Shown here: positions 33,933 through 45,425 of the stretch, one piece after another
Layout: each line of letters begins with the position of its first letter
How positions within the stretch are numbered: position 1 is the stretch's first letter
Made by a program: the position numbers and the translations under genes
The notes under the pieces: model-generated
What the model saw: only the letters and a program-made list of their open reading frames with translations
What the model was told of the DNA's origin: nothing
Database searches by the model: none
DNA from: Sanguinoderma infundibulare
Lineage: Eukaryota; Basidiomycota; Agaricomycetes; Polyporales; Polyporaceae
Assembly: GCA_032821775.1 (NCBI GenBank)
Contig: JAVLRN010000005.1
Coordinates: 2,542,001 to 2,606,000, forward strand
Direction: 5' to 3'
DNA length: 64,000 nucleotides

Positions 33933-35046
33933 TGTAGGGTCCCCTACATGCCTTGTGCCCAGAATCTTTGCATCTCACATGGTTCCCTCTCATACTGATT
34001 GGTTACCACTGCATGCACCACTCACAGCTCAGGTTCTTCAGCCTTTCACATCATGTAGGCTTCCTTCAGCTTCTCCATGTATCACTGCATGGTGTCCATG
34101 CATCGTGCGTGTCCCCCTTTGACCATGCAGTTCCTCTTCCTTGTGACCCTGATTACGCACATGGCTTATGGGTACCCTCGCACTCAGGGATCATTTAGTA
34201 CATCTCTGATTGTATGCACATTTCATTATGTGCCACAGGACATACAGTGGCATTACATGGTTCCTTGCAGCTTGGCCTCTGATCAGTTTAGTATGATGTG
34301 CAGCTATCTTCGACATGATCATGATGCATCAATCATGGTCATGTGTTGTACCTCATGTGTACAGATTTCTTTGGCTCTTTCACAATGGTGCACATTTCAG
34401 TTCATGGTTACTAGGTAGTTCTGTCACAGATGTCTCTCAGACTCCTTTAGGTTATAGTTCGGACACACATGGCCTTTGTAGCTACATTTCAGAGACTTCA
34501 GTAGTGTAGTGGTGTTGGTGCCACTGTGCAGTATATGCAGTGTGTGCCCTCTGTACTTTGCCTTGATTTTGGTGTATAGATTCCCCAGGTTACTCCTGGC
34601 CTCAGATCTCTCTCTCTTCATGCCTGCATGCATACAACTCTCTCAGGGCTCTGAGTAGCCTCTCCACATTGACTTTGAGCCTCTCTCCATTCAGTACATT
34701 GTGCGACCATGCGTACTTCACATTGTTCATTTTCTGCAGTGTCGGTGCACACTGGTCATATTCGCATCATACACTACCATGTGGTAGTTGGTCTACATGG
34801 CTGCACCATAGTTGAGTCTCCTCCTTTCCCTACTGTTTGGTGGCCTTTAGGCTTGCAGCACACCTGTACTACCTTGCACCCATCTGTCACAGTCTGTCCT
34901 TTCCCTGCATTGATCCTTCGGTTCTGCACGCAGGTTCTCCATGCACATTACAACAAGACCTGAGACTTTCTTGCTCTCTTCACCCACAGTACCCTGCCTT
35001 CTCCCAGAGTATGTCCTATGTGCTCAGGCCCTGCTTTGGATCATCA
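33933..35046 (+). repeat. Gypsy family-A LTR (A3 3' LTR / A2 5' LTR)
   Basis: The LTR begins TGTAGGGTCCCC after a purine tract and ends TTTGGATCATCA like the other two family-A LTRs; the last 150 bp are clearly homologous, the first part differs. At 1114 bp it is longer than the others. The A2 leader and gag begin right behind it. Confidence 0.65.
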
Positions 35047-35289
35047 TTTTGGAGCCCATCATGAGGGGTTTTATTTGGCTTTCATTGTGTCTCTATAACC
35101 ACCAACTGAAGACAGAGGACTTTGGAACAACATCAAAATGGCAGACTGATTCTTGGCTTCATCTAGCCTGCCACTAGAGCTGTCAGACAGTTCTGATCAG
35201 AATGATTCTGCATCAAAGCACCCCTTTTTACCATCACAATTGATGGGATGCTCCCATTTCTTTTCAAAACAAACCCTATTGAATAGTGA

Positions 35290-37136
35290 TACAGAAGGCG
35301 AGTTGTCTTGGGAACATGGCACAATGGGGGTCATGCATGCTATATCTGGTTGAGCAAGCTCAGTTGAGTTTCCCTCACATTCACAAGCACCACAATGCAA
35401 ACTCTACAAACTCTATTTTACAAGTCCATCATTTACATCAGAAGGCTCGATTTCCCTTCACCCATTTACACCAGATTGTATATGGGTCTCAGAGAATGAA
35501 GGTGGCCAAGATGACACCTTCAGGTCAGCATTAACCCCCCAATCCCCCCAGTCTGGTTTGGATGATGCTGACCTCTCTCAACTTTACACTGTGCAAGATT
35601 CCTCTTTCTCCAATTCCTCAACTCCAGACATACACATTTGATCACCTGCTGATCCCACATCTAGTGTAGAGGGCGAGGCATTCGCACTCAATTCCACATA
35701 CAATGTCTTCGGCCCTATTATAAGCCTTGCAAAACCTCCCCTGGTGAAAGTCAGTGACCTGTTGATGAAGAACAACAGTGCACATATAATATGCTCAATT
35801 AACTAGCATACCTCCTGTTCACACACCAGCTCCATCCCTGTCCTCATCAAATCTGACATGACCAGTTGCAAACTACAGGATGAGCTCTGGGAAGAAGGCT
35901 ATGCCTATACCAGATGACCAAACTGTACCAATAATTGATGAAGACAATCCACAGATGTTCGTTCAGAACTTCTGAAACCTCGAACTCCTGTTCGATCGGC
36001 ATGGGGTTGATAACAGCACACTCAATGATTTCTTGGAGTGCAAGGACTACACTGTGCAGTACCTCTCTGATACCCTCTACTGCACTTGGTTGACCCTTTC
36101 TACCTTTAATGACACCAGCAAATCATATGCAGAATTTAAGGTAAAAGTGCTGCAACAGTATCCAGGAATAAACACACCAGATGTTTATGTCACAAGTGAC
36201 TTGAATGAGGTCATGCACAAGAGGTGTGAGCAAAGGTCTGTTGTGAGCATCAATGAATCTTGTGGTACTATCAGGAGCTGAGGCCTATCATACAATACCT
36301 GCTAAGTGTTGGACATATGCACCAATGAGAGGCCAATCAGATGCCTCTACCAGCTATAAGCATGGACCTTTGCCCAGCTCTGACAGCTTGCCTATGGGAA
36401 AATGTGCTGAATTGACCAGTGAACACACCGTATACCTTCACATAGATGCACAAGGCCATCAAATATGTCCTACAGCACAAGAATGACAATTTTGATGCCC
36501 TTAATACTGAATACATGGCCCCTCCAATCATTGACCACAGAACACAAGGTCGGCAAGCTCCTATCTATGCCCCACTGAGTATGGAACAGAATGAGGTGGT
36601 CTGGGCCATCGCCAGGCTCGACGAATTTACTTCGAGAATGAAGTTAATTGAGAATCAGTTCAGGAATACATGAATTTCTACACCTGGCCCATCGCAAGCT
36701 AGCTTCTATAATCACACACAATCTCCCTCAATACCATGTAACATGTATGGTCCCTCATAGCAGGACAGGCCACCACACCCTATGACTCCTAAATGAAACT
36801 GCTTCTATTGTGGGGTGGAGAGTTGCACAGTGAAGACATGTCCTGAGGCAGCAGAGGATATCAAGGTCAGGAAAATACAGAGGTAGGCAGATGGCACCTT
36901 AGTCATGTTCAATGAAAGTCCTATATGCTACAATATACATGGCATGACATGGCAGAAGAAGGTCAATGTCTACTGCAATATAAACAAGAAGACGGCACAG
37001 CTGGCTGATCAATTGCTCAGTGAGATCTTCCATCACACAGCCTTTGATAAGGTCAAGTGCACTGGTTTAACCAAGACCATCATGTTTGAAGAGCTAGCAG
37101 AGTGCAACACACAACAGGGGGCACTGTCAAACTAGT
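35290..37136 (+). pseudogene. A2 gag
   Basis: Plus-strand pieces read QDDTFRSALTPQSPQ (about 35510), IIDEDNPQMFVQNF and FDRHGVDN (about 35930-36010), YAEFKVKVLQQYPGINTPDV (about 36128-36186) and, from 36550, MEQNEVVWAIARLDEFTSRM. A knuckle CFYCGVESCTVKTCPE lies near 36800-36845, again with cysteine at the usual histidine position, followed by EDIKVRKIQR. The C-terminus KVKCTGLTKTIMFEELAECN (to 37136) matches A1. Frameshifts and stops interrupt it. Confidence 0.72.
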
Positions 37137-38395
37137 GAGTATAATTTGATGGCATCAAAATTACTAGTTGACTGCAAGACTACAGATGCTCGAGAAAAGT
37201 GATTGATTAAGCCTAATATGACAGACATAGATGGTACTCCACTGTGGCCTCCAACCCCTCCTATATGGTCCAGTAACTTTCTGCCATGACTGCCGACCCC
37301 AGGACCAGGGCCAAAAGACACTGTGGCAAACAACAAGTCAATGGTAGGAAGTCTAATAGGCATGAAGGGCTCCACAGGTGTGCCTGTTCACCTCTATGCA
37401 AATGCTTGGGACACAAACTCACAGATGTTGAAAAAGCTGGCTGAGCCTCTGCTTTATGGAGTACAGTTGCTGCTGAAGGAATCAGCCTATCGAACAGAAG
37501 CCACAGTTGTCGACCCCATAGCATCAGCATGCATCCTTGATAGGGTACTCAACACAGAGGTGTCGGTCTCCATTAGAGATATATTGAGTGCAGCTGCATC
37601 AGTACACAAGCAATTACATGAAGACACTGGTGGAAGACAGATATCACTACACCAGCCTAATGTATAGCCCTCTAGAATGAAGGTAGCAGATGTGAAGGGG
37701 AAGCCTGCATCCAGCTTGAACCTCATGGTGCTGAAGGAAGCATGAGATAGTGATAGCAATGTCATATCCTTTGCACAAAATCTTACATCTGAAAACCTGA
37801 ATCCCATGCTCCTACAGAAGATCGTGAACTTACTTTCTAAGCTAGACAGCACAACGAACAAGGTGGAGAAAGCCTTCATTCAGGCTGAAATCGTGAAAAC
37901 CTACGAACAGGCAGTACAGGATGGACTGATTGCAGTGAAGGAGTGACAGAAGATACATGTGATATGATGTATTGTCAAGGATGAGCTCATCATGGAGCCT
38001 CTACTGGATGGAGGCTCACAATTCTGTGCAATCAGTGAAAGGACTTTTGACCACCTTAAGCTCATTGTTGACACATCAGAGATCATCTCCATACAAACTG
38101 CAAATGGGTCTATATCTCAAACTCTTGTGCTCGCACAAAATGTGCCAGTGCAACTACCTGGCAGAGTGGTTGTGCTAGTACAATTTCACATCATCCACAA
38201 TGCACTGTACGATGTACTACTTGGATGACCCTTTGATGAGCTGCTCAAGACCTCTATGGAGAACCTCAGGAATGGGCAACAATATGTTATGGTCCACTGT
38301 CCGAACACTGAAGTGGTGACAAAGATCTCTACATTCACACACAGTGAGCACCCAGTGCCATCGTTTGCACAAATCAAGGGTTTTTGTGCATAGAG
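37137..38395 (+). pseudogene. A2 Gag-Pol linker and aspartic protease
   Basis: A 114-codon frame (37323-37667) contains CILDRVLNTEVSVSIRDILS, a conserved block between Gag and protease in this gypsy family. The protease follows near 37960-38390: PLLDGGSQFCAISERTFDHL, the L-L-D-x-G-S-Q form of the retroviral DSG motif, then SIQTANGSISQTLVLAQNVP and HIIHNALYDVLLG. The catalytic aspartate is present. Stops at 37945 and 38227 break the frame. Confidence 0.7.
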
Positions 38396-38635
38396 GAGCT
38401 GTGTGAGGGTGCAGACACAGCCATGTTCATCATCAAGTTTGACTCATCAATGGGTGAGGTAGCATTCTCTGCTTATACCCCACTGTGAAACCTCCCTCTC
38501 CTCTGTATAACTATCCTATCTCTTGGCTATCGACTCAGATGTACTGCCATATGATGAATTCACCTACTTTACTTAAAAGATAATCTATGAAGCTTTTCTC
38601 TTCAATCAAGCTCTGGAGCCTCAGAGTACTATAGA

Positions 38636-39052
38636 TAAGGCTGAACATAGGTTAACCTATAGTTGATTCAGATCTGAACCTGTGAGTTTTTCAGTCTTTG
38701 AGACTTTGATTGAAAACTGTATAAATCAAATCAATTTTTAACCTAAACTTACAAATCAAAAACCTATAAATCATAGGTTATATTATTGATTTTACTAAAT
38801 AGTTGCAAACAGACTAGAAATAGTGAAAAAATATGTTAAAGAGCCTAATAAATATTTACAGATCAACAAACATACAGGTCATTTTACAGGTGATCTAAAA
38901 TCTAACCTGTGATCTCTGATAAAATGGCTGATTCAGTTTAGTAGCTGATTCATGATGTAGGTATCTGAACCTACAAGTTATTAACCTATAGGCAATTCTG
39001 CAGGTCAGGTCTAGGTTACCTATGATGTAACCTGGACCTATGTTTAGCCTTA
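38636..39052 (+). mobile_element. hAT-type MITE, family 1, copy 2
   Basis: 417 bp, TAAGGCTGAACATAGG to CTATGTTTAGCCTTA, with perfect 8-bp target duplication ACTATAGA (38628-38635 and 39053-39060). It is inserted in the protease-RT linker of A2. Confidence 0.92.
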
Positions 39053-39160
39053 ACTATAGACACTTCAGCTTATAATTCTGATATGGTCTTTTTCGCATCA
39101 CATTGTCTATTTACTATGTTACCCAATCTGGTGCATCATCTCAAGCCTCCTTGATCACAG

Positions 39161-40822
39161 CCTATGGGGAGTGACACACCCCTGACTGCACTGACCTCCT
39201 TGACTATACCCACCCAACCTCCTATTGAACCCTACAGTGACAAAGAAGAAATACAAGCTAATAGTGAAGAGGACCAAGTTGATTCTATTGAAGCTGCTGG
39301 AGAAGTTTTATATTGGATGGAACATCACCGGAGACCCCCTAGTGGAAATGCCAGAGCTCAACCCCCACCTGCCCTCAATGTTCATTTCAGGAAAGTGCTA
39401 TACTACCAAACAATGTGTGGCCATGAGGGCGTGGCATAAAGGTTTCCTACAACTGGTGGAGTTAGACCTAAGGCTGAGCATAGGTTAACCTATAGTTGAT
39501 TCAGATCTGAACCTGTGAGTTGGTCAGCTTTTGAGACTTTGATTGGGAACTGTATGAATCAAGTCAATTTTTAACTTAAACTAACAAATCAAAGACCTAT
39601 AAATAGTTAACATTAATGATTTTACCAAATAGTTTCAAACAGACTAGAAATAGTGAAAAAAGATGTTAAAGAGCCTAATAAATATTTATAGATAAACAAA
39701 AATACAGGTCACTTTGCATGATCTAAAACTTAACCTGTGATATCTTATAAAATGACTGATTCAGATTTGCAGCTGATTCATGATGTAGGTATCTGAATCT
39801 ACAAGTTATTAACCTATAGGCAATTCTGCAGGTCAGGTCTAGGTTACCTGTGACATAACCTGGACCTATGCTCAGCCTTAGTTAGACCTACTCGATGACA
39901 TGATATTGAAGATGGAACATACCTTCACATGGGAGAACTCAGAAAGGAGATGCTTCAAACCAGAATTCTTTCCACCTGTCCATATTCTAACAGTTGATCA
40001 CACTCCATGGATCTGTAAGAATATACCCATACCACCAGGCATACTCCCTGAGGTGTGTGAGCAGATTTGAGGAAAAATCATGACCAGTGTATATGAGCGT
40101 TCGAACTCCTCCTATCAATTGAAGTAGTTCTGTGTGGTCAAGAAGGACAGAAAGAGCCTATGTATCATACACAGCCTAGAACCACTCAATGCAGTAATGA
40201 TCCAACACTTGAGAGTGCCTCCTATACTGAAGCATATCATCGAACAATTCACTGGTCATGCCTGTATCGGAACCCTTGACCTCTATGTGAGGTACAATGA
40301 GCAGCTTCTCGTGAAGTCCTTGCGGAACCTGATAATGTTCTTGGAGCCTATAGGCTCACAACACTGCTGATGGAATGGACAAACTCTGTCCTGATATTCT
40401 ACGATGATGTTACACACATCCTTCAACCAGAGATTCTGAAGTATATGATACTATATGTGGATGACATACCAATGAAAGGGTCTAAAAATGAGTACCTCCT
40501 GGAAGATGGTACACCTGAGACGATCTCTGAGAACCCTGGGATCCATTGATTTGTCTGGGAGCATTTCATAGTCATCCTAAGGATCTGTCAACAGATGGAA
40601 TATGCCAGTGGGACATTTTCTGGGAAAAAGGCAGATATTATCAGAGGAGACCTCATGATCATCAGACATCATTGCACACATATAGGATGGCTACCAGACT
40701 TGGAGAGAGTACGTGTGGTGCATGACTGGCTGGTGTGCAAGAACATATCTGATGTCTGAGCATTTCTGGAAACTGTAGGGGTCAGAAGAATATTTATTTC
40801 AAACTTTGTGAGGTAAGCTCAT
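39161..40822 (+). pseudogene. A2 reverse transcriptase, interrupted by a MITE
   Basis: The frame before the MITE reads FYIGWNITGDPLVEMPELNP and CVAMRAWHKGFLQLVELDL. After it come DDMILKMEHTFTWENSERRC, SVYERSNSSYQLK, CVVKKDRKSLCIIHSLEPLN and CIGTLDLYVRYNEQLL. The catalytic box YVDD is intact (40454-40465, in ILYVDDIPMKG). Many stops follow, and the thumb region near 40740-40800 reads only in pieces. The tail leads into RNase H. Confidence 0.78.
39469..39880 (+). mobile_element. hAT-type MITE, family 1, copy 3
   Basis: 412 bp, TAAGGCTGAGCATAGG to CTATGCTCAGCCTTA, with perfect 8-bp target duplication GTTAGACC (39461-39468 and 39881-39888). It splits the A2 RT frame at VELDL, and the coding frame resumes after it. 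Confidence 0.92.
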
Positions 40823-41383
40823 GTGTTGGTCAACCTGACAAGGAAAGACATGTCCTTCATGTGGGGTAAGGAGCAACAACAGGCAATAAACGACCTGAAG
40901 CAAACTCTACTCTACTCACCAGCCCTCAGGCCGATCAACTATCAATTAGACACTCCAGTCATACTCAGAGTCGATACCTCCTACATAGCAGTTGGATACC
41001 TCCTATGTCAAGAGAATGAAAAGAACCTGAAGGTTTGGTACTACAATCAGTTCAGGAGCATCACGCTGAATGATTAAGAGCAGAGGTTCTCTCAATTCAA
41101 GCTGGAAATCTACAGTCTATACCGCTTGCTGTGGCAACTGCAATTCTGGATCTTAGGAGTTCAAAAACTGATTGTTGAGGTGAATGCTTGGTATATTAAG
41201 GGGATGTTAGTGAACCCAGACATTCAGCCTTCGGTATCCATTAATAGGTGGATACTTGAAATCCTAACCTTCCATTTTATATTTGTACATATTCCTAGAG
41301 AATGTCATGCACCTGACAGTTTATCAAGAAGGCCACACCAGCCAGATGACCCAGAGCCTCCAGAAGAAGACTTTGACGAGTGA
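40823..41383 (+). pseudogene. A2 RNase H
   Basis: An open frame (40823-41077) reads MSFMWGKEQQQAINDLKQTL, SPALRPINYQLDTPVILRVD and TSYIAVGYLLCQ, the N-terminal part of the RNase H domain with its first aspartate. A second (41126-41383) has VEVNAWYIKGMLVNPDIQPS and HIPRECHAPDSLSRRPHQPD, its C-terminal part and tether. One stop separates the two. Confidence 0.8.
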
Positions 41384-42840
41384 ATCAACAACCTGTATGA
41401 CCTGTACCAAGCTCTGGCTAACCTTCTGACTGATGATAAACCATTCAAGCTATATCAGAAGATAGGTTCAATACCATATGAGGACTTTCCATAGTCGAAC
41501 AAGGTAGTATGGATGGACAATCAGTTACCAAAGGTTCATGACTTCCTAGACTGTCTGCAGAGACCAGACAGACTATTGAACAAGGAGTGAAAATGGTTCT
41601 ACTGGCTGGCCATCCAGTTTGTAATTGATGACAGAGACACACTTTGGAAAAAGTATGCAGAGGGTGTGCATCAATAAGTTGTAGAGGATCGAACATGCCA
41701 TGCTACAATCCTACTGGAGTTACACAACCAGTTAGGACACCATGGATTCTGGGTGACATGTTCATTCATCACAGAATGATTCTGGTGGCCTGATATCAAA
41801 CATGACATAGCATGGTATGTCCAAATGTGCCATTATGCCAGACTCGACAGATGTCAAAATTATGGATCCCACCAACTGTCACACAACTGGCTGCTCCAAT
41901 GGTCCACATACACACTGATATGATGATGATGCCCAGATTGTACAAGTACTTTGTGCATGCTCATTGCACTATCACATCCTGGCCAGAAAATTGAGCACTT
42001 ACCTCGGAGGGGTCAAAAGCGATCATAAAGTGGTTATACCAGGATATATTGACAAAGTGGAATGCAGTCTGTGAAATCATCATGGACAATGGCCCTCCTT
42101 TTGTAAAAGCATTGGAGTATTTAGCAAAGAAGTACCACATTCAACACATTCACATCTCAGGGTACAATTTGTGTACACAGGGAGTAGCTGAATAACCACA
42201 CTTCAATACTCGAGACTCGCTCTTCAAAGCAACTGAGGGTGACAGCAATAAATGGCACACACAGGTTCACTCTGTTCTCTGGGCTGACCATGTCACTCGA
42301 AGGAGGAGAAGGTGTTTGCCATACTTTATGATCACAGGCAGCGAACCGATCTTTCCACTGGACATCATGGAGGTCACCTTCCTCATGCCTCTGCTGGACT
42401 CCTTTATATCAACAGAGGAACTTATAGGACAAAGAGCCATTGCACTGTAGAAATGTGCCAAGCATGTAGCACTTCTCTGAATGATGGTATAGAAAGAATG
42501 CATCCGAGCAGCACAAGCATACAAGGAGCATTATAGGATGACCATCAAAGACTTCGACTTGGCCCCAGGATGCCTAGTTCTTATCCAGAACACAGCAGTG
42601 GAGATGTCTCTCAACTGAAAGATGCAGCCACAGTATTTAGGCTCATACATCATCATAACATGAAATTGCGGCAAAGTGTTTATGCTCACCGAACTTGACA
42701 GCACTGTGTTCAACTGCCCAGTAGCATCATTCTAAGTAGTACCATACTACACCCAACAGGAACTGATTGTGGTGCCCACAGATGCCTTCAACATTGACTC
42801 ACAGTGCATCTGGGAGCTAAAGAGCTCTGAAGAGTAGAGA
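41384..42840 (+). pseudogene. A2 integrase
   Basis: The plus strand reads HNQLGHHGFWVTCSF and CHYARLDRCQN-like zinc-region pieces (about 41720-41850), then HAHCTITSWPE (about 41955), EIIMDNGPPFVKALEYLAKK (about 42077-42136), YHIQHIHISGYN, and the tail MTIKDFDLAPGCLVLIQNTA. A GPY/F-like module LGSYIIIT follows near 42640. Stops are frequent. Homologous to the better-preserved A3 integrase. Confidence 0.75.
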
Positions 42841-43263
42841 GAAGGAGTGGACAAGCTCAAAATTGACACTAACAAAGATTAAGGAAGATGCAGATGATAG
42901 CAGACAATGAACCTTTTATTTATTGCTTTAACAATACAACCTGCCCAGCACTTCCCTACACAATACCCTCGACCCCAAACATGGATGCCCATTATAAGCT
43001 CAGTGGGGAGGACTATACCATAGGTGGCTCTATTGTGTCACGACCCTCTAGAACTTACACACAAACTATAAAAAACAATAATGTCGCTACTGAGACCAAT
43101 ACACAACTGTCTGGCTTAATGATACAGTAGAAGACATACCTTACAAGAAAAGAGATGAGAGATTATGAGGAGATATGATACATTGATGCAGACGCTAACA
43201 AGAAGTGAGGAATGCAAGAAAATGAAGTCCGATGAGAACATGCACAGTCCAAATGCCAACTCG
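42841..43263. other. A2 region between pol and antisense genes, with internal purine tract
   Basis: The purine tract CAGTGGGGAGGA (43001-43012) repeats the 3' polypurine tract (46756-46769). An 80-codon plus frame spans it (42888-43130, with YKLSGEDYTIGGS), but no domain is recognised. The antisense gene ends at 43264, facing pol. Confidence 0.5.
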
Positions 43264-45140
43264 CTACAACACCTCAATGTCTGAGTCCTCCAAACCATTG
43301 GCACTGTCAAAAGCAGAGTCCGCCCCATCACTTCCATTGATGGAACCGTCCTCTGAAGGAGGCGAGAACTGAGGGGGTCCATTGCCTAGCTTCTTAATGA
43401 AGCTCTCCAGATCGAACAGTGACAGGCCATGTGCGGTATACTCACTGAAGAGCAAACTGGTGTACTCACTCTCCCAGGCTGCATGAAATGTCATCATCTC
43501 CTTGTCCAACTGGTGGCGACTGGTGAGGAAGGTGTAGTCAGTGTGGAAGGTGCAGACACAAGACACAAGGGCTTTGTTGGCCATGTCAGGTGTTCCACCA
43601 CAAGTAGAACCAGTTGCCGAGGACCCCAAAGTGTCATTTGCAAGCTTGTCCTGCTCATTATTAATAGATGTAACAGGAGTGCTGGCATGGGCACACTTTG
43701 TAGAATGTCTGCAAGGCAGAGGGGCACAATGTTTCACCTGGACTGCCTTCTTCTTTGGAGAGAGAAGACATGCACTGAATGCAAGCATGAACCCCTCAAT
43801 GCTGTGAGAGTCAAAGTCCTTGATAGTACCAGGCCTGAACAGGAAAGGAGTCAGCCCACAACTAGCAGGAAGGTACTGGCCACCAGCAGCATTTGTCATG
43901 AGTTGGTCCACTCTGCCCTCAAAGATGTTGGGCATTGTGTTCGGAATAGACATGATGGTGTGAATGCATGTCTTGAGCCAGGGATGGTGGTTCATCAGGG
44001 TCTTCTTGCTGATGGAAAAGCCCTCACCATTGTATATGGCAAGGGCTTTGTTGCAATCAGTGCCCTTGATCTCACTGTAAGTTTTCATGCTGAACCAGAC
44101 ACACTTGTGATGCTGAGCACAACAGTTTGAGCAACAGTAATCACCCTGGTCATGACTGGGACAACATTTGATGCTGTGCTGGAAGCACTTGTTGCACTGG
44201 CAGAAACCGTAGCCTGTCAGGAGGGGGGTATCAGAACCATAAGAGAAGGAATCACATACCTTGGAAACATCAGGTCAAGTCAAGAGGATGTTGTTGGCCT
44301 CGAAGGCCTCGTGCTTTGCCTGCAACTTCTCAGGAGTTAGGATGGACTTGGAGGAGGAACCTGCACCACCAGTGGACTTGCACTTTGAGCCCTTCTTTCT
44401 TTGGGAATGCAGCTTCGGCTTTGAAGGAGGAGGAGCAGGCTCATCAACTATGATAGCAGCTGACAAAAGAGCCTCAAGAGGTGGAGGATCCACTGCCATG
44501 CTCAACTTTGAGGTCATGGGCAGATGATCCATGAGCCTTAGGCGAATGCGAGTAATGGGTAAAGGACTCACTATGGAGTTGAGGAGCAGGTACTTCCTGT
44601 TGAAACAACTGTGCATCTGCACGAACTTGACTGGGCAAGAGTTAGAACCAGAAGGGGACAGATAAAAGGGGAGAACATATGATAATTCTATGTGATCGAC
44701 ATCAAGCACTCAGCTTTCTTCACATCCATGCTCACCAGATCATGAAACTGCTTAGCAGTGAGCAGAGCAATGCCACTAGAACCTTGTGCTTTGCAAAGAG
44801 AGTTTTCAGCAGTGGACAGAAGCCTTTGATAGGTGTTGAGATGCACCTTGTGAACTTCAAAGTTGTGCTCATGTGAGGAGACAGAATACTGTTGAATGAA
44901 GTCACGAGCCTTGATGCATAAAAACAACTGTTGGTCGATAATGTTTTTGATGATGTTGAACACATCACTGAAGAAGGCATTGCCACTGAGGAGATCAGGG
45001 AAAGTATCATACTTCATGATGCTGGCATATTCCTAGAAGAGAGTGACTAGCTGGAGAATGTAATCATGCTCGACAGAAAGCTCATGAATGTCCTTGAGGA
45101 CATCATAGAACGAAGTCAGGCAGAGAGGAGTGACAGACAT
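43264..45140 (-). pseudogene. Antisense gene aORF2 of A2 with complete Cys-cluster
   Basis: The minus strand opens with MSVTPLCLTSFYDVLKDIHE at 45140. It continues with MKYDTFPDLLSGNAFFSDVF, KARDFIQQYSVSSHEHNFEV and SGIALLTAKQFHDLVSMDVK (to about 44690), then a basic stretch (KLHSQRKKGSKCKSTGGAGS near 44410), and the cluster CX2CX6C, nine residues, CCX2CX6C (44202-44101). A 274-codon frame to 43264 follows, with ALAIYNGEGFSISKKTLMNH, FLFRPGTIKDFDSHSIEGF and LLFSEYTAHGLSLFDLESFI. The alignment with A1 aORF2 runs through all these blocks. One stop near 45030 and probable introns interrupt it. Product unknown. Confidence 0.65.
44101..44202 (-). other. Zn(II)2Cys6-like cysteine cluster, A2
   Basis: Minus strand: CNKCFQHSIKC, then CPSHDQGDY, then CCSNCCAQHHKC. 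All six pattern cysteines are present. Confidence 0.7.
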
Positions 45141-45425
45141 GGTGGGAAGAAGACAGGAGGGCAGGACACTGTGTCACCAGTGATGATGACTATACTTATC
45201 ACATATGATGCAGGGTACGGCATCAGTCATCGACAGGATTCATAACCTTCACCACCGCAACAACTGCTTTCTGACAGCCAGTACACATATCAACCAAAGA
45301 CAAGGTTTTCGACTTATCCACTGGGGACTTCCACAATCAGTCCATGGCAGAAGAGTACTACATACACAGTAGGATGTTTCCTAAATGAAGCACAGAAGAG
45401 CTGTTCAGTGGGGAAGAGAGGAACC

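Larger units (their letters stand above)
28171..35046 (+). mobile_element. Ty3/gypsy element A3, 5' half deleted
   Basis: A3 starts within RNase H immediately after an LTR and continues with integrase (to about 30050), an internal purine tract (30103-30119), an antisense block (33782-30795), a 3' polypurine tract (33919-33932) and a 1.1-kb LTR (33933-35046). gag, protease and most of RT are missing. It shares its left LTR with A1 and its right LTR with A2. Confidence 0.75.

Noticed and set aside
43429..44130. A 233-codon plus-strand frame
   Set aside because: It is the opposite strand of antisense gene aORF2 of A2, whose minus frame aligns with A1 including the cysteine cluster.
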